This document shows, piece by piece, positions 8,184-16,398 of a stretch of 22,432 bases of DNA. The position numbers and the translations under genes are program-made. This stretch comes from Salinisphaera sp. UBA6602 (GTDB lineage: Bacteria > Pseudomonadota > Gammaproteobacteria > Nevskiales > Salinisphaeraceae). How positions within the stretch are numbered: the first letter of the stretch is position 1; each line of letters begins with the position of its first letter. The stretch lies in contig DJIE01000182.1 in the NCBI GenBank assembly GCA_002433465.1, positions 24,102-46,533 of the forward strand. Direction: 5' to 3'. The notes beneath the pieces were generated by a model. The model had not been told where the DNA came from and searched no databases. It worked only from the letters and a program-made list of their open reading frames with translations.

Positions 8184-9671
8184 CTAATGACCGCCGAGCA
8201 GTTTCTCAGCGTCGGGCTTGTCGTGCACGGCGATCCGGTCGACCAGCGTCGCACTGGCTTCGTTGAGCCCCACCACCTCGACCTCGGCACCCTCGCGCCG
8301 GAATTTGAGCACCACCTTGTCGAGCGCGCCGACCGCGGTGATATCCCAGAAATGGGCACGACGCAGGTCGATGCGCACGTGGTCCAGCGCCTCCTTGAAG
8401 TCGAAGCCGGCCACGAACTTCTCGGCCGAAGTGAAGAACACCTGCCCGACCACTTCATACTCTCGCGAGCGGCCGTCGTCGGTTTCGCGACTGCCGATAT
8501 AGAGCAGCCGCCCCACTTTGTTGGCGAAGAACAGCGATGACAGCAGCACGCCCACGAACACGCCGATCGCCAGATTGTGGGTGGCCACCACCACGGCAAC
8601 GACCGTGACCATCACCGCGTTCGTGCTCATCGGATGATTGCGCATATCGCGCAGCGATTCCCAGCTGAAGGTGCCGATCGAAACCATGATCATCACGGCT
8701 ACGAGTGCCGCCATGGGAATGAGCGACACCCAGTCGGATAGGAACACCACCATCACCAGAAGCACGACACCGGCGGTCAGCGTGGAAAAACGGGTGCGAC
8801 CGCCCGATTTGATGTTGATGACCGACTGGCCAATCATGCCGCAGCCGGCCATGCCGCCCAGCAGGCCCGCGCCGATGTTGGCGATGCCCTGCCCGCGGCA
8901 TTCGCGGTTCTTGTCGCTGGGCGTATCGGTGAGATCGTCCACGATCGTGGCCGTCATCATCGATTCCATCAGGCCGACCACGGTCAACATGATCGAATAC
9001 GGCAGGATGATCCAGAACGTCTCCAGCGTCAGCGGCACATCCGGCCACAGGAACACGGGCAGCGTATCCGGCAACTCGCCCATGTCGCCCACGGTATTGA
9101 TGCCCATGTCGCTGGCCATGTAGACGCCCGTGAGTACGAGAATGCAGATCAGCGGCGACGGCAGCATGCGCCCGACGACCGGCACATACGGAAACAGGTA
9201 GATGATGCCCAGCCCGGCTGCGGTCATGGCATAGACATGCCAGGTCACACCCGTGAGCTCGGGCAGCTGGGCCATGAAGATGAGAATGGCCAAGGCGTTG
9301 ACGAAGCCCGTGACCACGGACCGGGAGACGAACCGCATCAGCTCACCGAGCTTGAGCACGCCGGCGACGATCTGCAGCACGCCGGTCAGCAGCGTGGCCG
9401 CGAGCAGGTACTGCAGCCCGTGTTCGGCCACCAGCGTGGTCATCAACAGCGCCATCGCCCCGGTCGCCGCCGAGATCATGCCCGGGCGTCCGCCCGCGAA
9501 CGCAATCACCACGCAGATACAGAAGGAGGCATAGAGGCCGACCTTCGGATCGACCCCGGCGATGATGGAGAAGGCAATCGCCTCCGGAATGAGCGCCAGC
9601 GCGACCACCGTGCCGGCGAGCACGTCGGCCCGGATATTGGAGAACCAGGTTTGTCGTATCGATTGGATCAT
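8184..9671 (-). CDS. SulP-family inorganic anion transporter with C-terminal STAS domain
   Basis: A 495-residue inner-membrane transporter. The N-terminus ([40 protein letters not shown]) is the SulP signature. About ten or more hydrophobic segments extend to residue 390, including a second conserved stretch, [30 protein letters not shown] compact STAS domain (about 405-490) contains [17 protein letters not shown]. SulP proteins carry sulfate, bicarbonate or other anions; short bacterial forms of this type include bicarbonate transporters such as BicA, but sequence alone does not settle the substrate. The start at 9671 (MIQSIRQTW) is preferred over an upstream in-frame ATG at 9725 because it puts [10 protein letters not shown] at the usual distance. 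First gene of a SulP-Usp operon. Confidence 0.92.
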   Translation of the reverse strand: MIQSIRQTWFSNIRADVLAGTVVALALIPEAIAFSIIAGVDPKVGLYASFCICVVIAFAGGRPGMISAATGAMALLMTTLVAEHGLQYLLAATLLTGVLQIVAGVLKLGELMRFVSRSVVTGFVNALAILIFMAQLPELTGVTWHVYAMTAAGLGIIYLFPYVPVVGRMLPSPLICILVLTGVYMASDMGINTVGDMGELPDTLPVFLWPDVPLTLETFWIILPYSIMLTVVGLMESMMTATIVDDLTDTPSDKNRECRGQGIANIGAGLLGGMAGCGMIGQSVINIKSGGRTRFSTLTAGVVLLVMVVFLSDWVSLIPMAALVAVMIMVSIGTFSWESLRDMRNHPMSTNAVMVTVVAVVVATHNLAIGVFVGVLLSSLFFANKVGRLLYIGSRETDDGRSREYEVVGQVFFTSAEKFVAGFDFKEALDHVRIDLRRAHFWDITAVGALDKVVLKFRREGAEVEVVGLNEASATLVDRIAVHDKPDAEKLLGGH

Positions 9672-10038
9672 CGTGTCTCGTGCCTGCTGAACGATACCTC
9701 GCGCTGTCGGGCGGCATGGCCGCACGGCACCGGCATCGATGGCGTCTGTCAGTCACCTCAGACACCGGATTATTCGTTTCACAGAGCAAGCGCCAGGGCC
9801 AGCAACCGCCGGAACGGCGGCGTGGCGGTCGCGAACGCGACGGGCGCGGCTGCGCTCGACTTGAAGGCCTGGCCTGCCCGTGACATGACACGAACCGGAC
9901 CCCGGCCTTTCGAGCGCGCGGATAGTAACAGAATGAACGCGCGACGGCCCATCCCAATCGCGCCGCACGGGCGATCGATCGCGGTCGCGAACCGCTCTGG
10001 ATGGGTCGACCCTGCCGCCGCCCGTCGTCGACCGGGGC
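9672..10038. other. Intergenic stretch without a supported gene
   Basis: These 367 bases lie upstream of the SulP gene and downstream of the thioesterase, both on the minus strand. Open frames here are Arg/Ala-rich shadows without motifs or start signals. The SulP promoter is expected here, but I see no convincing -35/-10 pair and no terminator hairpin. Confidence 0.5.
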
Positions 10039-10968
10039 TTAAACGCCTGGCATGCCGCCAACGATACGATCGTCATCCGCTGCGTCGGCGCTGATGTACA
10101 GCGCCTGCATCGACGCACGCAGGTCCGCCGTGATCGGCGTCGGCCGATGCCGCTCTTGGTCGATGAGCACCATGGTGCTACGGGCGGTGGCCAGCCGCTT
10201 GTCGCCCACCGCGGCCGCGCCGGCCAGGGCGAATGAGCTGTTGCCGATCCGGTCGATGCCGCAGGTCACCTGGACGTTGGCACGGCCGCGATGCCAGCGG
10301 TGATAGCTCAGATCCACGCCGGCCACGAGCATGCCCAGCGCCGGGTCATTGCGGATGGGACGCAGCGTGCCGGCCCGCGACTGCTCCATGTACCGTGAAA
10401 CCGCCAGTTCACCAATCACCGCATCCGGGTCAAGATCGGCATAGCGCCCGGAAATCTCGGCCACGGCCGGATAGCCCGATATCGGTACGTGCGCGGGCGG
10501 CACCGCCGGCCAGTCGTTGACCGGCACGTCGTGCGCGGCGCGGCGCTCTGCCAATGCCGCATGCACGTTTTGCGGCAGCGCGACCCAGCGGTCGACATGC
10601 CAGGCGCCCATCAAGCAGTCCTGTACGCCCACGCACTCGCCCAGCTGAAACAGCCCGGTAACAAGGCGATAGCTATCGGCGGCTACCTCGACCAGGCGCG
10701 TGGCGCAAGTCACATCGTGGGGGTAGTGGGTCTCCCGCAAGAACTGGGTGAGCGTGCGACGCGGGCGCAGCAGCACGGTATCGGAAAACAGATGCGCCTG
10801 CCCCAGCACCGCCAGCTGATAGCGAATACGTGCCTCGACGTGCAGGCCGTGCACCGCCACGTTGTTGACGTGCCGGATCGTATCCAGATGCGCGTATTGC
10901 AACGCCAGGGTATGGCGTAGATCGTAGCGTTCGGGGTGGCTCTGCCAACCGGGCGTCTTCACAGGCAT
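10039..10968 (-). CDS. Double-hotdog acyl-CoA thioesterase-like protein
   Basis: A 309-residue protein with two hotdog-like halves. The first begins LALQYAHLDTIRHVNNVAVHGLHVEARIRY (about residues 22-51), where Asp-x3-HVNN is the typical 4HBT-type catalytic loop. The second begins GRYADLDPDAVIGELAVSRYMEQSRAGTL (about residues 175-205) with the loop altered to Asp-Pro-Asp-Ala and no HVNN. Hotdog thioesterases hydrolyse acyl-CoA or acyl-ACP thioesters; here the first half probably holds the active site while the second is structural. The start MPVKTPGW is a choice: a GTG at 11019 would add 17 residues, and AAGGA is only one base from the ATG. It is divergent from an enoyl-CoA hydratase-family gene, hinting at shared acyl-CoA metabolism. 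Confidence 0.75.
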   Translation of the reverse strand: MPVKTPGWQSHPERYDLRHTLALQYAHLDTIRHVNNVAVHGLHVEARIRYQLAVLGQAHLFSDTVLLRPRRTLTQFLRETHYPHDVTCATRLVEVAADSYRLVTGLFQLGECVGVQDCLMGAWHVDRWVALPQNVHAALAERRAAHDVPVNDWPAVPPAHVPISGYPAVAEISGRYADLDPDAVIGELAVSRYMEQSRAGTLRPIRNDPALGMLVAGVDLSYHRWHRGRANVQVTCGIDRIGNSSFALAGAAAVGDKRLATARSTMVLIDQERHRPTPITADLRASMQALYISADAADDDRIVGGMPGV

Positions 10969-11305
10969 GTCCTTGAAACGGATAGCAACGCGTCGCCGGC
11001 CAGCTGTTCGAGCAAACACGACCGATACGCGCCAAGGCTGCGATTATGAACTGCCAACGGCAATGATTTCATGCCGTGCGCCCTTAGCCGGCAGTGTTCA
11101 AGTTGCGCGCTGGCGCCCGTGGCAGGCAAGCAGTCATGTTTTCTTTCCCGGGAAACGCGCCTTGTATGCGGCGCCACAGCCGCGGAGCGGCCTGCGGTGT
11201 CTGACGACGTCTGCGGGCAATTGCGGAGTCGTTCGTGCCCGCAGAAACGCTATGATCGCTGATCGCGCATTTCTCAAATCCAAGAATAAACTGCGAGGAG
11301 CCCCC
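10969..11305. other. Divergent intergenic region between thioesterase and crotonase-family genes
   Basis: This 337-base stretch should carry promoters for both flanking genes. The only visible candidate is a -10-like TATGAT at 11251-11256 on the plus strand, about 50 bp ahead of the crotonase start, with no good -35 at standard spacing. No gene, hairpin or repeat is apparent. Confidence 0.4.
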
Positions 11306-12166
11306 ATGACCGCACCGCAATTCTCGACCATCTCGCTGGATATCGAGGACGGCATCGCCACCCTGTGGCTGGACCGTCCCGAGAAAATGAACGCTTTCAC
11401 GCCGCAGATGAAGAACGAGATGATCGCGGCCTTCGACCATACCGACGCCAACGACGCGGTGCGTGCGGTGATCGTCACGGGCCGCGGGCGGGCGTTCTGT
11501 GCAGGCGCGGATCTGTCGTCGGGCGGCGATACCTTCGACTACGACAAGCGTCAGGGCGAAGACCACGTTCGCGACGGCGGCGGCCAGGTCACGCTGCGTA
11601 TCTATCGCAGCCTCAAACCGGTCATCGGTGCGATCAACGGCGCGGCGGTGGGCATCGGCGCCACCATGCAGCTGCCCATGGATATCCGTATCGCGGCCGA
11701 CACGGCCAAGTTCGGCTTTGTGTTCGCACGCCGCGGTATCACCCTCGAAGCCGCCTCGTCGTGGTTTCTCACCCGCGCGGTAGGCATGTCGACCGCATTG
11801 GAATGGTGCTATTCCGGCCGCGTGTTTCCGGCGAGCGAGGCCCATGAGCGGGGCCTGGTGCGTTCGCTGCACGCCGCAGACGAGCTCTACGGCGCAGCGG
11901 TCGCACTCGCGCACGAACTTACCGACGAAAGTGCGCCGGTCTCTATCGCCATGACCCGCCAGCTGCTCTGGCGCATGCATGCACAGGGCCATCCCATGGA
12001 TGCGCATCGTATCGATAGCCAGGCAATTCGTGCTCGTGGGCGCTCGGAAGACGCCAAGGAAGGGGTCTCGTCATTTCTGGAAAAACGGCCGGCGAACTTC
12101 CCCAACCGCGTATCCAGCGATATGCCCGATTTTTTCGATTGGCAGCATGAGCCGCCGTTCGAATAG
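11306..12166 (+). CDS. Enoyl-CoA hydratase/isomerase (crotonase) family protein
   Basis: A 286-residue crotonase-fold protein expected to act on CoA thioesters in the cytosol. Oxyanion-hole elements are clear: RAFCAGADL (about 62-70) and INGAAVGIGATMQLPMDIRIA (about 110-130). Of the two glutamates used by classical hydratases, the one in the GGGCE position is replaced (GIGAT, Thr120), while Glu148 in RGITLEAASSWFLTRAVG is kept. The RGI-x-x-EAASSWFL pattern fits a common subgroup whose exact reaction varies, so hydratase versus isomerase or another activity is open. The start is fixed by GAGGAG at 11295-11300, five bases ahead of the ATG. It is divergent from the thioesterase and is followed by an unrelated signalling gene with its own promoter. 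Confidence 0.88.
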   Translation: MTAPQFSTISLDIEDGIATLWLDRPEKMNAFTPQMKNEMIAAFDHTDANDAVRAVIVTGRGRAFCAGADLSSGGDTFDYDKRQGEDHVRDGGGQVTLRIYRSLKPVIGAINGAAVGIGATMQLPMDIRIAADTAKFGFVFARRGITLEAASSWFLTRAVGMSTALEWCYSGRVFPASEAHERGLVRSLHAADELYGAAVALAHELTDESAPVSIAMTRQLLWRMHAQGHPMDAHRIDSQAIRARGRSEDAKEGVSSFLEKRPANFPNRVSSDMPDFFDWQHEPPFE

Positions 12167-12221
12167 GGGCGCCGCACGGCGCGGCACACAGGCGCCGCGC
12201 CGGCTCGATCGGCAGCCACTG

Positions 12222-12250
12222 TAGACAAAGAAAGGCGCACTCCCTATAAA
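12222..12250 (+). promoter_or_regulatory. Sigma-70-like promoter for the GGDEF-EAL gene
   Basis: TAGACA (12222-12227, five of six consensus bases) and TATAAA (12245-12250, five of six) are separated by exactly 17 bases, about 70 bp before the start codon. This is the best consensus promoter visible in the window. No operator is evident around it. Confidence 0.6.
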
Positions 12251-12319
12251 CGAAAGAGTCGCATCTAGACAGGCCAGCGCTCGGCCCAAGTATTTCACGA
12301 TGCGCTGCGGGGACGGGGG

Positions 12320-14413
12320 ATGGATTTTTTAACCGCCACGTACGACGACCGACTGGTGGCCGCATCATTGGCGGGCGCGCTGATGGCTGCGTATACCGCG
12401 CTCGATCTGGCGAGCCGAATACGGACCATGCCCGAGGTATCTCGCTATGCCTGGCTCGTGGCCGGTGCGATCGCTCTGGGCACCGGCATCTGGTCGACGC
12501 ATCTGCTGGGCACGCTCGCTCTGGCATTGCCTATCGATATCGGCTTTCGAGCCGATATCTGTGCCCTGGCCTGGCTGGTGGGCGTGCTGGCTTCGCTCGT
12601 TGCACTGGCCCTGCTCATACGACAGCGATTGACCCGAACCGAGCTGTTCGGCGCCAGCCTGCTGCTGGCCGGCACTATCCTGGCCCTCCACTATCTAAGC
12701 ATCGGGTCGATGCAGATCAGGCCGCCGATCGTCTACGACCGCGTATGGGTCGCGCTATCGATACTCGTGGCCATCGCTGCCTGCAATACGTCTCTGCGCA
12801 TCGCCTTCAGCCGGCCCTCGGCCAGCGGACTGAGCGCCTTCGGGCGCAAGTCTGCGGGCGCGCTGCTGCTAGCGATCGGCGTCGTGGGCACGCACTATGT
12901 CGGTATTCAGGCCGCCCAGTTTCCTGCCACCAGCACGAGTGCGGCCGCCAGCGAACTGGATTGGCGCTGGCTGGCGCTGTTGATCTGCAATACAACCGTG
13001 CTGCTGTCGGCGACCCTGCTCATTGCAATCGCCCTGGATCGGCGTATGCACAGGCGCACCGCGCAGCTGGTTCGATCGCTGGACATGGCCAATCTGCAGC
13101 TGCACCACGCCAGCCGCCACGACCCCCTCACCCAGCTTGGCAATCGACCGTTGCTGCGCGAGCGCCTGGAACAGGCCATCATGTCTGCGCACGCCAACCG
13201 CCAGCGCGCCGCGCTGCTGCATATCGGCCTGGACCGTTTCAAGCAAATCAACGACAGCCTCGGGCACGATGCCGCCGATACGCTGCTCACCCGCCTCGCC
13301 CAGGCCATGAGCCAGTCCGCCCAGGCGGGCGATACCGTCGCCCGTGTCGGTGGCGACGAATTCTTGATCCTGATGACCGGCGACGTCGGCAGTCGCAGCC
13401 TGCATCGTCACTGCGAGCGCTTGCTTGCGCTGATCCGGGATATCCACTCCGGCCAGACGCGGTTGTCGGGCAGCATCGGCGTGGCCCGCTACCCGATCGA
13501 CGCCTACGACGCAGCGGGCCTGATTACCGCGTCGCATATGGCGATGTACAGCGCCAAGCAGGCCGGCCGCGATCAGTACGCCTTCTTCACCTCCGAGCTG
13601 GCACAAAGCGTTGAGCGCGATGTCACCATTCGAAGCGAATTGAGTGAAGCGATCGACTGCGGGCAGATCCAACCCTATTACCAGCCCAAATACGACGTGC
13701 GTACGCGGCGCCTGGTCGGCGCCGAAGCCCTGGCACGCTGGCACCATCCGGCCGATGGTTTCGTGCCGCCGGATCGGTTCATCGCCGTCGCCGAACGCTC
13801 GCGCCAGATCAGCAGTCTGCAGAACTGCATGCTGCGCGCTATCTGTGCCGACATACGCGACTGGCGCAGCCAGGGCCTGCACGTACCTCCGATCGCGTTC
13901 AACCTGTCGGCCAGCTGTCTGCGCGATCCGGCCCTGGCCACCACCATCGCCGCCATCCTGGCCGAATTCGGACTCTCCCCGCGCGATCTGATCTGCGAGA
14001 TCACCGAAACCGCGGCCGTGCCCGAGCTTCAACAAGCCCTGCACACGCTGGGTAAGTTGCGTAGTCAGGGCATACGCATATCCATCGACGATTTTGGAAC
14101 CGGCCTGTCGAGCATGTCTTATCTGCGCGACCTGCCGATCGACCAGCTCAAGATCGATAGAGCCTTCGTTGCACGGCTGGGCAATAACGTCGACAGCGGC
14201 AACGCGATCGTGCGTTCGATCATCGATCTGGCCCATTCGCTCAAGCTCGACGTCGTCGCCGAAGGCGTGGAACTCGAATCCCAGCTGAGCACGCTCGCCG
14301 AGCTGAATTGCGACGAGGTGCAGGGCTATCTGTTCAGCCCCGCCGTCGAGGCCGACGCGTTCGCTGCCGGCCTGAACCAGACCTCGCAGATACGCCCCCG
14401 ATCGATTCACTAG
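12320..14413 (+). CDS. MHYT-GGDEF-EAL cyclic-di-GMP signalling protein
   Basis: A 697-residue inner-membrane protein. Roughly seven N-terminal transmembrane segments (residues 12-240) form an MHYT sensor. Its three repeats are degenerate: WSTHLLG near 58-64, LALHYLSI near 121-128 and GTHYVGI near 190-196. A GGDEF domain (about 265-425) keeps VGGDEF at 343-348, but the RxxD inhibitory site is altered to QxxD just before DTVARVGG. The EAL domain (about 438-690) has EALARW (469-474), FNLSAS, ITETA, DDFGTG (590-595), DQLKIDR and VAEGVE, so the metal and catalytic residues look complete. It is therefore likely an active phosphodiesterase, with a GGDEF domain that is either active or GTP-regulatory. 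The MHYT domain is thought to sense diatomic gases through bound copper. GGGGA and a further G run precede the ATG. Confidence 0.93.
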   Translation: MDFLTATYDDRLVAASLAGALMAAYTALDLASRIRTMPEVSRYAWLVAGAIALGTGIWSTHLLGTLALALPIDIGFRADICALAWLVGVLASLVALALLIRQRLTRTELFGASLLLAGTILALHYLSIGSMQIRPPIVYDRVWVALSILVAIAACNTSLRIAFSRPSASGLSAFGRKSAGALLLAIGVVGTHYVGIQAAQFPATSTSAAASELDWRWLALLICNTTVLLSATLLIAIALDRRMHRRTAQLVRSLDMANLQLHHASRHDPLTQLGNRPLLRERLEQAIMSAHANRQRAALLHIGLDRFKQINDSLGHDAADTLLTRLAQAMSQSAQAGDTVARVGGDEFLILMTGDVGSRSLHRHCERLLALIRDIHSGQTRLSGSIGVARYPIDAYDAAGLITASHMAMYSAKQAGRDQYAFFTSELAQSVERDVTIRSELSEAIDCGQIQPYYQPKYDVRTRRLVGAEALARWHHPADGFVPPDRFIAVAERSRQISSLQNCMLRAICADIRDWRSQGLHVPPIAFNLSASCLRDPALATTIAAILAEFGLSPRDLICEITETAAVPELQQALHTLGKLRSQGIRISIDDFGTGLSSMSYLRDLPIDQLKIDRAFVARLGNNVDSGNAIVRSIIDLAHSLKLDVVAEGVELESQLSTLAELNCDEVQGYLFSPAVEADAFAAGLNQTSQIRPRSIH

Positions 14414-14452
14414 GGCAGACGCCGCGAACGCTTTTCGGGGTGAATGCCTCAA

Positions 14453-14609
14453 TCAGCCATCGTTCTTGAATTTGAGGCGCACATCGCGGGTGCGACGAAC
14501 CGACAAGGCCCAAAACTCGCCGGCCTGGCAGCCCTTGCCTACGCGACGCAAAGGCCTGCCAAAGCGACTGCTTAAACCCCTGAAGCCTGGATCGAAGTCG
14601 GGCCTGGGT
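14453..14609 (-). other. Possible coding remnant or small ORF downstream of the CoA-transferase
   Basis: On the minus strand an open frame ends at 14453 and its last 40 or so codons (about 14453-14580) look coding in composition: FGRPLRRVGKGCQAGEFWAL and then VRRTRDVRLKFKNDG before a TGA. It has no start codon or ribosome binding site of its own in this stretch; the frame enters from inside the CoA-transferase gene. I do not recognise it. It may be the tail of a decayed gene or chance; there is no terminator hairpin here. Confidence 0.25.
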
Positions 14610-15791
14610 TCAGTCTCCCAGGATCTCACGCAGCACTTCGTCGGTATGCTCGCCCAGCATCGGCGGTGGCCGCCGATAAGCAACGGGCGACTCCGATAGC
14701 CGCAGCGGACTCGCCACCAAACTCAACTCGCGCTGCAACGGATGCGCCATTGTGATTCGCAAGTCGCGATGCTGCGCCTGTGGGTCACGGAATACATCGT
14801 CGATACTGTTGACCGGCCCGCAGGGCACACCGGCCGCGTCGAGCAGGGCGACCCATTGATCGGTTGTGCGCATCACCGTGGTTTGCCGTATCAGAGGCAC
14901 GAGAACCTTGCGATGCTCGACGCGTGCGGCGTTGGTTGCAAATCGCTCATCGTCCTTCCACTCGGCATGTTCTGCAGCGTCACAAAAACGCGCGAACTGC
15001 TGGTCGTTGCCGATCGTCAAGATGATTTCCCCGTCGGCGGTGGGGAAGTCCTCATAGGGGACGATACTTGGATGGGCGTTACCCATACGGTGCGGAACGC
15101 GGCCAGACGTCAAATAAGCTGACGCCTGGTTCGCCAGACAGGCGACCTGAACATCGAACAACGCCACATCGATGTATTGGCCCACGCCGCTCTGATGGCG
15201 TCGATTGAGCGCGGCAAGCACGGCGACCAACGCATAAAGCCCGGTCGTTATATCGGTTAACGCGACCCCGCTCTTCATGGGGCCGCCGCCGGGCTGATCG
15301 TCCGGGCGTCCGGTGATACTCATCAGACCGCCCATGGCCTGAATAAGAAAATCGTAGCCGGGCTTTCCGGCATACGGACCATCCTGGCCGAAGCCGGTGA
15401 TCGAACAGTACACCAGCCGAGGATTGATCTCGCTCAAGGTCGCGTAGTCCAAGCCGTACCGAGCCAGGTCGCCAACTTTGAAGTTCTCGAGCAGAACATC
15501 CGACTCGGCCACCAGCTGCCTTATCTGCGCTTGCCCCTGGGCGCATGAAATATCGATCTCGACCGAGCGCTTGTTACGGTTGGCGCCAAGAAAGTAGGCG
15601 GATTCCGACGTCGGCCGGCCCTCGGCGTCTTCCAGGTAAGGCGGCCCCCACCCACGCGTATCGTCGCCTCGACCCGGACGCTCGACCTTGATCACCTCGG
15701 CGCCCAGGTCGCCCATCACTTGCGCCGCCCAGGGCCCTGCCAACACCCTTGTCAGGTCCAGCACGCGGATATCCGACAACGCACCACACAT
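14610..15791 (-). CDS. CaiB/BaiF family (class III) CoA-transferase
   Basis: A 393-residue full-length member of the formyl-CoA transferase-like family. Signatures seen: LDLTRVLAGPWAAQVMGDLGAEVIKVERPG (about 11-40), NRNKRSVEIDI (71-81), LLENFKVGDLARYGLDY (100-116), YCSITGFGQDGPYAGKPGYD (128-147) and GVALTDITTGLYA, whose Asp180 aligns with the catalytic aspartate that forms the mixed anhydride. These enzymes move CoA between carboxylic acids. The donor and acceptor are not predictable here, since the neighbours do not name a pathway. The start is supported by GAGGAG seven bases upstream on the minus strand. The protein is dimeric and cytosolic in characterised relatives. Confidence 0.92.
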   Translation of the reverse strand: MCGALSDIRVLDLTRVLAGPWAAQVMGDLGAEVIKVERPGRGDDTRGWGPPYLEDAEGRPTSESAYFLGANRNKRSVEIDISCAQGQAQIRQLVAESDVLLENFKVGDLARYGLDYATLSEINPRLVYCSITGFGQDGPYAGKPGYDFLIQAMGGLMSITGRPDDQPGGGPMKSGVALTDITTGLYALVAVLAALNRRHQSGVGQYIDVALFDVQVACLANQASAYLTSGRVPHRMGNAHPSIVPYEDFPTADGEIILTIGNDQQFARFCDAAEHAEWKDDERFATNAARVEHRKVLVPLIRQTTVMRTTDQWVALLDAAGVPCGPVNSIDDVFRDPQAQHRDLRITMAHPLQRELSLVASPLRLSESPVAYRRPPPMLGEHTDEVLREILGD

Positions 15792-16110
15792 AAGAACTCC
15801 TCTCGCTCAGCCCGTGAAAGCCTGTAGGCCAGCCTGTGCGCGACCAACAGTCAGCGCGTGCATATCGTGACTTGCCTGGCAGGTATTGACCACTCACGGC
15901 GTCGCCCGATTCCGTCCGTTCTCGTGCGCGAAGAACTCGCGGCCGGAAAATCAGTCATCGCGGTCGCGCAGGGTTAGCGAACGGCGAATGCGTATCCCCG
16001 TAATACCCGAAAACCACACCGGCCTTGAGGCGTTCGACAGCTGGGCTATGGAAGAAGTAGCGCGTTTTGAATAACGGGCGATTTCGGGCTGACTCATGCC
16101 CCGAGCGGCG
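15792..16110. other. Intergenic stretch without a supported gene
   Basis: About 320 bases between the CoA-transferase start and the repeat unit downstream of tRNA-Arg. A 62-codon plus-strand frame (15886-16074) ends in a plausible-looking peptide (from MRIPVIPENHTG to MEEVARFE), but it has no good ribosome binding site and I recognise no family. The CoA-transferase promoter should be here; none is obvious. Confidence 0.4.
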
Positions 16111-16220
16111 CGAGCCCGTCGAACCCTGCTTGTCTATCTGTCGCAGGTTCGAATGATTGTCGATAGACCAATAAAAAACCCGCCTGCGGCGGGTGTTTTA
16201 TTGGTGCGCCCGGCAGGATT
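16111..16220 (-). repeat. Second copy of the tRNA-Arg 3'-end/terminator repeat
   Basis: This roughly 110-bp segment matches 16285-16398. It shares CGAGCCCGTCGAACC, then CTTGTCTRTCTGTCGCAGG, then CGATRGACCA, then a terminator hairpin, then the 19 bases TGGTGCGCCCGGCAGGATT that are the last 19 bp of the tRNA-Arg gene read on the other strand. Offsets are 174 at the distal end, 173 before the hairpin and 178 at the tRNA end; the difference lies in hairpin length. There is no tRNA body beyond the 19 bp. Confidence 0.85.
16167..16205. terminator. Terminator hairpin of the distal repeat copy
   Basis: The arms 16167-16184 and 16188-16205 pair at 17 of 18 positions around a three-base loop. A CCCGCC/GGCGGG core is flanked by AATAAAAAA and TTTTATT, so it can act on either strand. 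On the minus strand it lies just after the duplicated tRNA 3' end, CCA included in the stem. Confidence 0.75.
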
Positions 16221-16284
16221 ACTCGGCGCTGGCGCGCCTCGCCCTTCGGGCTGCGTCGCTGCGCGACGGTTCGGGCTCGCTCCG

Positions 16285-16398
16285 CGAGCCCGTCGAACCA
16301 TGCTTGTCTGTCTGTCGCAGGTTCGAAGCTTATCGATGGACCATATAAAAATACCGGCGCTACGGCCGGCATTTTTATATGGTGCGCCCGGCAGGATT
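16285..16398 (-). repeat. First copy of the tRNA-Arg 3'-end/terminator repeat
   Basis: The tRNA-proximal copy begins inside the tRNA gene (its last 19 bp, 16380-16398) and runs downstream on the minus strand through the terminator hairpin to 16285. It is matched by 16111-16220. Between the copies, 16221-16284 holds small hairpins (16254-16268 with a 6-bp stem, and 16273-16291, with an 8-bp stem, running into this copy) instead of a tRNA body. Confidence 0.85.
16341..16382 (-). terminator. Rho-independent terminator of tRNA-Arg, stem includes the CCA end
   Basis: Arms 16341-16358 and 16365-16382 pair at 17 of 18 positions with a six-base loop. The GC core (GCCGGC/GCCGGT on the minus strand) is followed by TATTTTTATAT. 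The outer AT-rich part of the stem pairs with the tRNA's terminal CCA, so the hairpin abuts the mature 3' end. Confidence 0.8.

Noticed and set aside
12220..12271. TGTAGACA ahead of the GGDEF-EAL promoter as another site for the TetR regulator at 17140-17727
   Set aside because: Only one half-site is present, with no GTCTACA at the right spacing; it is better explained as part of a -35 element.
12869..14452. A 527-codon open frame antisense to the GGDEF-EAL gene
   Set aside because: It is the complementary-strand shadow of a high-GC gene with strong codon bias; it has no recognisable domain, and the sense frame has full GGDEF and EAL motifs.
15886..16074. A 62-codon plus-strand ORF in the intergenic region
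   Set aside because: No ribosome binding site, no recognisable motif and a low-complexity first half; not enough to call a gene.
16202..16398. Duplicated tRNA 3' end as attL/attR of an integrated element
   Set aside because: The copies are only 178 bp apart with no integrase or cargo between, and the duplication also covers the terminator and further downstream sequence, which fits tandem duplication better than site-specific integration.
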